Source: Pleurostoma richardsiae (Eukaryota; Ascomycota; Sordariomycetes; Calosphaeriales; Pleurostomataceae). From it: DNA of 64,000 nt. Under the pieces are notes generated by a model that worked only from the letters and a program-made list of their open reading frames with translations, ran no database searches and had not been told where the DNA came from. Made by a program: the position numbers and the translations under genes. Of this stretch, positions 19,576-31,200 are shown piece after piece. The stretch is taken from positions 682,001 to 746,000 of the forward strand of contig JANBVO010000013.1 of NCBI GenBank assembly GCA_030052745.1. The letters are read 5' to 3'. Every line of letters starts with the position of its first letter. Position 1 is the stretch's first letter.

Positions 19576-22500
19576 TCAGCGCAAGAATCCACTTACCCTC
19601 CAGGCGTTAATGTACTTCCTGACGACTCCGTCACTAACGCCCTCCTCATGGGCTTTCCTTAGCGTCTCAGAGTGCTCGCAACTGTGCTCTGTACGCAGTA
19701 AGATACCGCCACATGACATGCGTTCGAAGTCCTGCTCCAAGAAATCAACGAGCTTGGCAGCCGGGTTGTCTCGTTCGTCTTCGCCCGGGTACGCCCTCAC
19801 TCGCCTCGTCCATTCTCTAAAAGGAATGACCCTCTCCATCGGTATCTCAAGCGCCTTAGCAAATACACAGATCATCTCCTTCCAAGACTTCTTCAGGCGT
19901 GAATCAATGTGGTACACTGGGAACGGCTCCCCGTCATAGAACAGAAGATCTCCACACGTGCCGGCGACATCATTGACAGGGGTCCACGAGACGGGACCGG
20001 CCAGGTCCGGAAGTGCACGGAGGGTCTGGGCCGACTTGACCATGAACGAGAAGTGCTCCATGTGGTTCCAGTATCCGCTAACGCTAGATCCGGCAACCTG
20101 TCCCAGGCGGACAACCATGGGGCGGAAGAGGTCGGGGTGGCGGTGTAGGGTCTCGTCAAGAATGCGCTCGCACACAAACTTCGCGTCGCCATAGCCGTTT
20201 GGCAAGACGGAATCAATGGTCATGCGCTCCTCGGGAATCTCCGGCGTGCCTTTATGCAGGGGATAATGGCCCACGGTGGCGATGGAAGAGATGAGCTGGA
20301 ACGTCACCTTCTGATCAAGAGGCTGGCGGTTAGCAGAGACGGCGGCCGCCAAGTCAACGAGATTTCTCATCGTCTTGAACTGCGACTCGAATCCCTTGAT
20401 AGGTCTCTTCCCGCTCATAGGCCACGCGTTGTGGATGATGTGCGTTACGTTCTCGACCAGCTCATCATACTGCTCCTGGGGCAGATCTAGCAACGGTTTC
20501 GCCGTGTCGACCTCCAACACCTTGAGCTTTGAGATTGTCGGAGCATCAGCAATTATCCCCTTGGACTCCAGTGCCTGGAGCTGTCGCGTTGCTGGGTCCA
20601 TATTGCTGCGCCTGTTGAGACAGTACACGCTTTGGACGTCTGGTAGGCTTGCGAGGTGCATGACCAGATGACTGCCGAGGCTCCCGGTTGCACCAGTCAC
20701 GAGAACAGACTTGGCCGCACTATAAGATGAGCTATGCTTGCTGCCTGGAGTTGTCTCGGGGACACTGAAGTCTTTGGATGCGGTCTCCACGTATCGCTCT
20801 ACTGCTTCTCTCCGGGACGTATGGTTTACCGCGGGAACCTTGGCTGCTGTTGGAGATGAAGACGCGGGTAGCAGATTGAGCCTTGGGCCAGATGCCAGAG
20901 CTATGAATATCTTCTGGATTCCAACCTCGGGAGATTGCCCATCCGTCCAGTCCACATGCCCGAAGCCCACAGACTGGAGGACGCGTTCCCAGTGGCGCTC
21001 GTTCGCGATTGCATGAGTCCGTCCGTCGTCGAAGAGCCACCAGCCCTCAAGGATTCCGAAGATGATGTCGACCCAATACAAGGTCTCCGTCATCTCGAGC
21101 ATCATAAGAAATCCATCTGGTCTTAGGAACTTATGGATGTTCCTCGCAGAATCGACAAGAGAGTGGGTAGCGTGGATGGCGTTGCTTGCTATGACGATAT
21201 GCTGAGAGCCGAACAGCTGTGGATCCGACGGCGGCTTTTCGATGTCGTGCACGGCGAACTTCATAAACGGATACTCCTTGAACCTCTTGCGGGCAGCGGC
21301 AACGAATGACGGAGAGAGGTCAGTGAAAGTGTACTGGACTGGGAATCCTAACTTGGCGAGCATGGGTACAAGCCACTGGGTCGAGAAGTTAGCGGAAGGG
21401 CAGCGGCTTTTGCTTTGGAGGGACGCGAAGGATGGACTTGCCTTGGTAGTTCCGCCGGTGCCTGCTCCCATTTCCAGGATATTGAGAGTGCCACCATTCC
21501 ACTCAGGCTTGGAAATCTTTTCCGTAAGTCTGCGTAGGAAGTCTGACATCTGCTGGTAGGACAGCCTGTTCAACAACGAATCGCCGTAGAGTCCGGCGAC
21601 AAGATCTCTCCCGTTCTCGTTTCCGAAAATCAACTTGATGCCGTCAGCCTTCCCGGACAGGATATCAGCGATATGCGATCCGGTCCAGTGAGTCAGCTGG
21701 TTAGCATAGCGGTGGTCAGGGAACTCCCGTAGTAAATCCTCCAAGATCGCCTCGCTGCTCTTTGAGGGAGTTGCGATACCGGTCCGGACGATGCGGCCGT
21801 CAACTAGGTCGACGATTCTGGTCTCCTCCAACAGTCTATACAAGTATTCACACAGTCTTCCGTGTTGTGACACATGAGGAACACGTTGCAGTTCCTGCCC
21901 CGACACAGCTGCGGCAAGGTCGCAGCCTAGGGCTTTGAACGATTCAACCGTGAGCGCCACGCAGAGGTTAGCCTGTTTTGGCATGACATTTTCGAGATAT
22001 CCTGAGCAGCGATGATCCTCAATGAAATGATCGGTGCGGGCCTTGGACTCTCCAAATGCTTCAAGGATTGCTGATGACGGAAGCTCCAGAGGGGCAGGGG
22101 TTTGAGAGCCATTGATGCCATTGCTAACCCCAGGTTCTGTCACAGCAGAAATGTGTGTCGAAGGCGGAGTGCCAATACCGCTGGATATGGAGCTCTCAGT
22201 CGTCGTGTCTTGTCCATCCTTGCTTGTCTTGTTGTCTGAGGTGGAGGAGGCCGAAGAGGTTCCCCTGGAATCGCCACCGTCCTCGTCGGTTACGCCTAAG
22301 GCGGACCGGAGACACGCAAGGAGGCCAGGGAGATCGACCACGTGCATCAGGTCGTCGGTGTTCAGGCTGCAGCTGAAGGTGGACTCGATGTCTCGTGCCA
22401 TCTCCATGCCCATAAGCGAGTCGATTCCGATATCTGCCAGATCTGTGTCGTCTCGAATTTCACCCGGTTCCAGTCCAGAGATCTCAGCAAGGACGACCTT

Positions 22501-25500
22501 GAGCTTGCCAAGGAGATCTGGATGTTTTTCATTCGGGGCGTCTGGGAGATCTGCGCTTGTGGTTGTCCCGATCGGAGCAATGGACGCGACTACGTTTGAT
22601 TGCGAATGCGGCGACGGGTGGACTACAGGAGTCGAGTCTTCAGTGATGCTGGGCGAGGATCGTCCGGGACTGAGCCTAGCCAACAGCTTTGACATGGAAA
22701 GCTTCGACACTCTAGCATAGTTGATGCCAAGAATGACCTCGACGAGAGACCCAGAGACATCTTCAAACACGAAGATGTCAGTGAGGAAAGAATTGCCCGA
22801 GGCGTCACGGCTGTGTTGAGCCAGGATGTTCCACGAATGCAACTGATCGCCGTCCTCTTGCTCGGCCTTGGTCATCCGGGGGGATTTCGTCCATTGCTCA
22901 AAGCCGTTGGCTATAAACATATCCTGATCGTTTTGGTTCGCAATGCAATTAACCCATATGCCTCCAACCTGGCTAAAGCAGTCGCCGAGCAAGGGATCAA
23001 GCCAGGTCTCGCGGCTACGTCTCCGTACAACCCGGCCAGCGGACTCACTTCGGCGTCCGACGAGCTTCTGAAGGCCAAAGAAGGCTGATCCATAGTCGAC
23101 AACGTCAGAGAAGACCTTGTAGATGCTTCGCCCTTGGATAACATCGTCGGCATCGTGGCTGTGCAGAAGATCCAGGCACCGCTGATGGCTCACCAGGCGC
23201 TCGAGCCGGTCAAACTCGGTGCGGTACTGAACATTCTTCGGATCTTGGAAGTAAACTGCGCCAATCACATGCGTGACGGCTGCACTACCATCCTGCGCAT
23301 TATTGCTGAAGATCCTGAAGCTCCAGGCGTGGGACGTTGCGCTTATGGGCTTGAATTCCAGGTAGACGGTCCTCATCGGGTTTACGCAGATGGGAGACTG
23401 GTTACTGACGTCCCGAATCTGTGGTTGCAGGCCCTCCCGGGCGATCTCTGGGTGGACACTCATGATTGCCTCTACGGCTAGGTCAATCTGAAGAGTAGCG
23501 GGACAAATGGGTGCCGTCCTTGCGATGACGTGGCCCGCCACGATGTCCTGGTACTTTTGCATCTCTGTGTTAATGCGAAAGCAGGCATAGTCCTGCTTGT
23601 TGTCTTTGTAGCCCAAGAAGGTGTAGAGCATCTTCGTTTGGCTTTCTGGTACGTCAATGTGAGAGAGGATCTGCTTCGGGGGTGCCTTGAATTCGAGCCA
23701 GTGGCGCTGCTTGTCGAATTGGTATGGTGGAAGGATTAGAGAGGCGTACTCATACGAATGTGACTTGGCATGCAGCCAAAAGTGTGCCCGGGTCCCTGTT
23801 TTCCAGAGACTCATCGTCATGTCAGTGAGCTGTTGAGGGCCCTGACCGCTTGTGATATTCACGGGTACGAAGTTATGAGCTTTAGGCGTATTGAGGGCTC
23901 TGCTCGCCATATTGGTGATCGTGGAGTTTGACCCGGCTTCAAGCCAGACAGCTGACGGATACAAGGCCTCCAGGCGCTGGGCAGCGTGGCTGAAATAGAC
24001 GGGATCACGCATATGATCGGCAACGTATGCTGATGTGGGCTGTTCCGTTTGATGGTTCCTGGTTGCCCTTTCAAGCGGGATCTCAGAGGATGTGAAACTC
24101 AGGCTATGGCCTAATTTCTGCAGGTCCGTCTTGAGATTATCGACCAGAGGCGAATGGAAGGCGTTGGTAACGTTAAGTCTTTTGTACTTGATTACAACAC
24201 CGTCCTGACGACTGGAGATTGCAGATTCGACAGCGTCAATCGAGGTCGTGGATCCGGCTACTGTGAAGCTCCTCGGACCGTTGAAGCAAGCTATAGAAGC
24301 AGCCCCGCCGGCTGCTTTCACAATGTTTTGGACGTCTTGCAAGTCCGCCTCCACGGCCATCATTGCTCCCTTATCGGCGCCCCATGAGTCCCTGATGATC
24401 TTGGATCGGCCAAAAACCATTCGTAGAGAGTCTTCGAGTCCCAGAGCTCCCGATACGCAGAGTGCTGTGAGCTCCCCGAATGAATGGCCTAACACGGCCA
24501 CTGGTTGGACTCCGCTCTCAATCCAACTCATTGCACAGGCGTACTGCATTGAGAACAAAATCGGCTGCAGTTCCGAAGGATTCTGGAATGGCTCTCGTTG
24601 AAAGATGCCTGGGAAGATACTTCTGGCACCGATACTGCGGCAGACCCGATCGCATTTCTTCAGGTAATTGCGCAAGACTCTACAGCCGTCGTAGACTTGC
24701 CTGTCGAGCCCCACGAAGGTCGAGATCTGGCCTCCGAAACAGAGAATGACAGGGCGCGGTGCTGGTAGAGTTATGAGCTTGCTCTTGTCATCTTCTATGT
24801 CTGCTAGGCTCTGGTCGAATTCGTCCAATGACTTGCTAGTGAAGATGAAGGCCGTCTCAAGAGACCAGTTGGATTGACGAGCCATATTGAAAGAAAGGTC
24901 CTGTAGACTGAAGTCTTTCGCAGCGACGGCCCTCTTCTGGGCCACAAACTGGCGGAGCCGTTTAGCGTAGGACCTAATACTTTTTTCATCTATTCCCGAG
25001 ATCCAAAAAGGCAGTTTGGAGAATGCGGAACTTGCAGTCACGTCGTTCGATCGGGACGGTCCCAGTCGCGGTGCTTGCTTGACGATCATAGAAGCGTTCG
25101 AACCTGACGCTCCATAATTATTGATCAAGGCGGCTTTACAGCTCGCCTGCCAGGGGATGGCTTTCTTTACAATTTGCATCATGTCTGATGCGGAGACGTT
25201 GATTGAGGGGTTCATCGTATCGAAACTTGCCTGTGGAGGAATGGTTTGTTGATGAATCATGAGGAGCACCTTGATGAGCGAAACGACGCCCGAGCTTCCT
25301 TCTGTGTGCCCAACGAGGCCTTTAACGGAGCCAAACTGGATTGGACTTGACGATGCGTTGTCGCCTTTAGCGGTAGAAGAAAACGCCGAACGAATACTCT
25401 CGTACTCGGCTGGGTCACCAACTGGGGTACCGGTGCCGTGGGCTTCGACATACGTTATTTGATTCGGCGCCAGGCCAGACTTTTTAATGACAGTCTTGAA

Positions 25501-27549
25501 GAGGTGGGATAGTGACGGCACATTGGGTACGAAAATAGGGGTGCAGTTTTCATTCTGGTAGACGGCAGTCCCAGGAATGACACCGAATATTTGATCCCCA
25601 TCAGCAACAGCCCGTGACATCTTCTTGAGAAGCACCGTCGCAATAGCCTCGCCCCTACAATACCCATCTGCCTTGGCATCGAAGGGCTTGCATTGACCCG
25701 TTGGGCTCAGAAAGGAGGCTGCGGCAAGGTTCTGGAACCAGAGTGGTGAGCTGATGAAATTTGTGCCTCCTGCTAAGGCTGCCGAGCAATCGCCATTGAG
25801 AATGGCCTGACAGGCTTGATGGATAGCGACGGCGGATGCAGAGCAGGCTGTGTCAATGGTAAGTCCGGGGCCGGTCCAACCAAAGTAGTGACTGATCTTG
25901 CCGGCAATGAAGCTTCGCAAATTGCCGGTAGCCGAGAAGGCATTGGGAGGGTGGTGAGAGACGTTATTTTCGTAGTCAGTGGCATTCGTGCCGATAAAAA
26001 CTCCGATTTGACGCTCTTGCTCAGAACGAGGCTTCTGGAAATAGCCTGACATGGTGACCGCCTGGTACGCATTCTGCAACAGCAATCTTTGCTGGGGATC
26101 CATCGAAACAGCTTCCCGTGGGGTCTTCTTGAAGAACTTGTGGTCGAAGGCGTCGTAGTCGTCGATAAGATTGGCGAACCATTTTCTGCTATTATCTGGC
26201 TCAGGCCTGAAGGCTGTCTGAAATCCGAACCGCGGATTATTGGATATCTCCTTGTGCTGAGACTTGCCTTCTGCGAGGATATCCCAGAAGCTCTCTAAGT
26301 CTGAAGCGCCAGCTACCTTGCAGGCCATCCCGATGACCGCAATGTCGTTAGCACCAGTAGATTCAGGTTGACCGTCGAGTTCCCCAAAATGTATCACTCG
26401 GGACTGGAGCTTCTTCAGCACAGTGGATGGGACGCATCGCTCAGGCCCAAAGGAAATGACATGGAGGTCTGTTCCGTTCGGTAACGAGGATATGGCTCCT
26501 TCGAACGTCTCAATCCAGTTAGAGTGGTCCATCAATATAGCCCTCAGAGCGTCCTCGTGAAGTCCTCTTCCACTTTGCGTGGTGCTGATATTATCCCCTG
26601 TGGCCATGTGTATGGGTAGGACCATGCTGGTAACATCCGGGAGTTGAAAAGAGGGATAGTCGTGGCAGAATTGTAAGAGAGTCTCAAAGTCCGCCTCATG
26701 TAGTCGGTTATGAAACCGGCCATGCAAGCCAATCTCATTAGCGGTGATTCCGGCTGCGCTCAGCTTATCCTTCAGGCTGAGCAGAGAGCTCTTCGCTGTC
26801 GTAACGGTTGCTCGGTTGTGGTCATAAGATACGGCAATATACGCCTAGGTTTTTTTCTCTGTTAGATGTGGTCCAAATGTTTAGGTGGAGTCCTCTATTC
26901 TCACCTCAGGGAACTCCTGTATGATTCTCCCAAGTTCAGCCTCTGCTTCCTCATTTTTCCACGCAGTTGCGAGGGAAACAGATTTTCCCATAGCATCATC
27001 CAAATCCTGGGCATCAACAACTGCTCCAATTGCCATAGCCAAGCGTAGAGCGGCTGCTCCATTATCACAAAACTGAGCTCGGTTTCGGCTGCAGGCGACT
27101 GCCGTTGCACTGAGAATACCCAAACAGAAACCCAAGGTCGATGAATTGCGTGGTGGACTGAATGGTGCAAGTCCATTGACACTACCCTCTGGGTCATGCA
27201 GAAGCTGGCTGTATTCTGAGAGTTGTGATATAACAACCAACGGACTGAGAAGGATGTTTGGGAGCTGAAATTCTGCGTATTCTCTCAAGGTTCCCTCATG
27301 AACCCACTCAAGCAGGCCGTTGAGTTGAGACTCTCCGTCGATCAACTTCAGCTTTGGTAGTCGGTTTTTGAGAGCTTGCCAGTAGCTAGGCAGATCCTCG
27401 ACAACATCCAAGATCCACCGAGATTCACGACTGCTCGAGATGTATGAACGAACTCGTTCGAAGTAGTCTTCTCGAAAAGAGAGAGCTTGGGGCCCGAATA
27501 AGAGTACTGTGTCCCATTCCGACCCTTCATTTGACGGGTATTCCAGCAT
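19576..27549 (-). CDS. Non-reducing polyketide synthase, SAT-KS-AT-PT-ACP-CMeT-R (azaphilone/citrinin class)
   Basis: Iterative PKS building a methylated aromatic polyketide and releasing it reductively as an aldehyde. Exons on the minus strand: 27549-26905, 26844-21442 and 21375-19576, giving 2615 aa. Domains in order: SAT with GFCLGILSA (Cys about 142) and GRFH; KS with TIDTACSASA (Cys about 549), [12 protein letters not shown] and GHTEGSSG; AT with LGHSFGELTAL; PT with GHVIARTAPICPATL and VDYGSAFFGLQ; one ACP with DIGIDSLMGMEM; CMeT with ILEMGAGTGGTTK; and a terminal reductase with VLVTGATGSLGSHL and NGYGDAKFVCERIL. There is no thioesterase. Intron 2 (21441-21376, 66 bp) is probably GC-AG: it interrupts the CMeT between GTGGTTK and WLVPMLAKLG and is open in frame. 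A GTAAGT lies 21 bases before the stop, but reading through gives the expected C-terminus. Divergent from the HR-PKS. Confidence 0.95.
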
Positions 27550-28253
27550 TGTGTCGGTTGATCAAGTCTGTGAGGTGGGTAGCTAACCGTCGTTGGTTGA
27601 GGAAAACAATGGCTCTTGACAAATGTCCTATAAAGCTTTTTCGCTGCATGAAGACAGAACCAAAGGTGAGCTTAATTCTCTACTGCTTGAAGACTGTTGG
27701 TAAGAGGCCCCAATCTCGAGGTACCAGTCAAATGGCCGAGTGAAGGAACGCGGTTCGGACGCTGAGGTTCCTTCTACACGGAGTTGAGATTAGAGGATCG
27801 GTATATTGCTCGAAGTCGAGGGCCTTCCATTTCCGGAGTTCATGCAGGCCGCCTGAAAGAGCAGATCTCACATAAGATGCGCCACGCTGGAGCAATCCTC
27901 CAGCCAACTCCATTCCGGAGTTCAACCCGGAGTATCTCTGAGGCTACCCTAGATGCCTTTCAATTACTCCGTTATCAAAGCTCAACAACATGGAACTCTG
28001 GGATATCAATAGAATTCGCATAAACGGAACTGGATTAGTGCGATTAACGCACTTCCTTGACTTCTGGGCGCCTGCCTAGTGCCCTTGGAGTAACACCGTG
28101 CTTGGGTATGGTTAAGAAATCCGCTATGGTCCTACGGCCGCATATTAAGAGATACACCGCGCGCAATCACCAACTCTTAGTAACTGGAAGCCGGCCGAAG
28201 GCATCTTCATTTGTCAAGCCCATTCAAGGTTCTGGAAGAGATCGGATCCCGCC
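27550..28253. promoter_or_regulatory. Bidirectional promoter between the two PKS genes
   Basis: A 704-bp region between divergent PKS start codons. It is the densest site for the cluster motif: CGGAGTT at 27779, CCGGAGTT at 27833, AACTCC at 27906, CCGGAGTT at 27915, CCGGAGTA at 27927 and TACTCCG at 27965. Five or six copies in about 190 bp strongly suggest a shared control region for both synthases. Confidence 0.6.
27779..27971. promoter_or_regulatory. Array of CGGAGTT/A half-sites in the PKS promoter
   Basis: Copies at 27779-27785, 27833-27840, 27906-27911 (reverse), 27915-27922, 27927-27934 and 27965-27971 (reverse). The run from 27906 to 27934 packs three copies in 29 bp in both orientations. 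Binding by the Zn2Cys6 factor encoded at 43219 is inferred from the CGG core. Confidence 0.55.
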
Positions 28254-31200
28254 ATGACGTCCGCCCCTATTGCCGTTATTGGCATGGCCTGCCGCTTTGC
28301 TGGAGGCGTCGACACTCCTGAGAAACTCTGGACGTTGTGTGCGGAAGGCCGCAGCGGTGTAAGCAAACTCAGACCTCACCATTGGCGGTTTCTCTACCCT
28401 AAATCGACACCTGTGTCAGACAGGCTTGGAAATTCCGGATTAAGGGGGAACACGCAACCTTGCTAACTTGGGAGCCTTAGTGGAGTGAAATTCCAACCTC
28501 GAGGTTTAATGTCGACGGCGTATACCATCCCAATTCCCAAAAGACCAACACCGTACGTGTCTCCTTCTGAGAGTAGAGGCCCTGGTGTCATGGAAAGGCT
28601 TAGCTGACTTCGTACTACTCCATCAGCAAAACGTCCGCGGAGGTCACTTCCTCTCCGAAGACCCCGCTTTCTTTGACGCCAGCTTTTTCAGTTTGCCATC
28701 GGAAATCGCATCTGTACGTTCAGAGATCGAAACTTATGAACTGCCAGAATGGGGAGAAATCTTCTAAACAACCGGAACCGGGAATAGGTCATCGACCCGC
28801 AGTTTCGACTTCAGCTAGAATCAGCGTATGAGGCCTTCGAAAGCGGTAAGCCCCTAGAGATATACAATTTGACATTATGGAACGTATGTGGCTAACGTAT
28901 AACTTGCCCGATTTCAGCGGGTCTCACGCTTCAGGATGTTGCTGGCTCCAATACTGCTGTCTTCGCTGGTGCTTTCTTCCGCGACTATGCCGAAGGCAAC
29001 ATACGCGATCCCGAGGCCCTGCCTCGCTACTACCTCCTTGGAGTCGGTTCCGCTCTGGCAGCGAACCGAATTTCTCACTTCTACGACCTGCGGGGTCCAA
29101 GCATGACCATCGATACCGGGTGTTCAACGACACTGACAGCACTCCACCAGGCGTGCCAAAGTCTCAAAATAAGCGAGGTACCTTGCCCAGATTGTCTAGA
29201 TGGAAACCCTTCCATTCATACGTATTTCGATATTAACACTGCAGTAGTGTGATATGGCCATGGTTGGTGGTGCTAATATCATATTGAATCCTGATATGTC
29301 CATAGGTCAGCATGAACAAAGTCTCGGATGAACCCCTTGCTATGGTGAAATATTTGCTAACCTTCATATCTTTCTAGTCATGTCATCTTTAACGTGCGTT
29401 ATACCCCAGGCTCCATACTCATATGGTGATCTCTGACAAACGGAAACAGGCTTCTGTCGCCCGATGGCAGGTCATACGCATTTGATAGCCGTGCTAACGG
29501 GTATGGACGTGGTGAAGGCTCAGCCACGGTGCTTCTCAAGCGGCTGGATGATGCCCTGCGTGATGGTGATCCCATCCGTGCGATCATCCGGGAAACAGCA
29601 GCGAATCAAGACGGGAAGACAGAAACCATCACGACCCCGAGCGGGGCAGCCCAGGAAGAACTAGTTCGCGCCTGCTATCGCAAGGCTGGTCTTGATCCGG
29701 CCCAGACAGCATATTTCGAAGCCCATGGGACAGGTACCCCAACGGGGGACCCCATCGAGGCCAAATCCATCGGCTCGGTCTTCAAGGACAGTCGGTCCGA
29801 TGGTCAGCCCTTGCGTATCGGCTCTGTGAAGACAAATATCGGTCACACGGAAACATCCAGCGGTTTAGCAAGTATCATCAAGGTTGCTCTTGCGTTGGAA
29901 AATGGCCAGATACCCCCGAGCGCCAATTTCGAGAAGCCCAATCCGAAAATTGACCTCGATACGTGGAGGCTCAAGGTCCGTTACTGTGAAAGACCTCTGC
30001 TGTGTCTGGCTCACAGAGACGACTAACGCCCTTTCGGAGTAGGTGCCGACCAAGCTGGAGCCTTTTCCTGAGATTAGCGGCGTCTGCCGTGCCTCTGTCA
30101 ATAACTTCGGTTACGGCGGCGCAAATGCTCACGCCATCATGGAGAGATATTCATCCTTTGTCGCCTCCGGCGAACCGAAAAGTCGTTCCAATGGGCATAC
30201 TAACGGTCACACCAATGGCGACTTGAACGGTCTTACCAACGGCAACGGTAACAGCCATCAAGGAGGCGTTGAAAGTACTGGTCAGCCAAGCAGCAGCCGA
30301 CCACGCGTCTTTGTCCTTAGCGCGAAGGATGAGCAGGCCGTCAGCAACATGGAAGTAAACCTAAAGAACTATCTCACAACTTCAGTCAAGGCCAAGTCCA
30401 ATGAAGCCGAGTTTCTCGATGATCTGGTCTATACACTTGGCCAGCGCCGTACTAGGTTTCCATGGATTTCCACCGCGTCGGCACACAATTTATCAGACCT
30501 TATCTCCATACTGGAGTCGAGCAAGACAAAGAAGGCCCGGACCGCTGAGAAGAAGCCAAGGCTCGGTTTTGTGTTTACAGGACAGGGTGCCCAGTGGTAC
30601 GCAATGGGCAGAGAGCTCATTGCAGCATATCCAGTCTTCAGGGATTCCCTGACTGAATCCGAAGGTATACTGAAAGGTTTCGGATGTCCCTGGTCACTCA
30701 TGGGTGAGTTAATACCCTGTCCCGAGCGACAGAACTCCGCAGCTAATGGCACCTCCAGAGGAGCTGACAAGGGACCCCGAAACGGCCAGGCTTGGCGAGC
30801 AGCACTTGAGCATGCCAGTCTGCGTCGTCCTGCAGATCGCCTTAGTGGAGTTGCTCTCATCTTGGGGCATCAGGCCTTCGGCGATCTCTAGTCATAGTAG
30901 TGGCGAGATCGCATCGGCTTTTGCCGCGGGCGCTCTGGACAAGAGGAGCGCCATCGGCGTCGGATATGCGCGTGGACAGTTTGTGCCAGACTCCAAAGGA
31001 GGAATGATTGCTGTGGGACTTGGCCACGAGGCCTGTGATAACTACATCTCGCGAATTACATCAGGGAAAGTCGTGGTGGGATGTATCAACAGCCCAAACA
31101 GCACCACAATATCGGGAGATGCGTCGGGCGTCGACGAGATTGAAGAGCTGCTCAAGGCCGATGGGGTATTTGCTCGGCGACTCCGGGTCAGCACTGCGTA

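Noticed and set aside
22112-22720. 202-codon plus frame within the NR-PKS
   Set aside because: Antisense to the Ser-rich linker flanking the ACP; a composition artefact.
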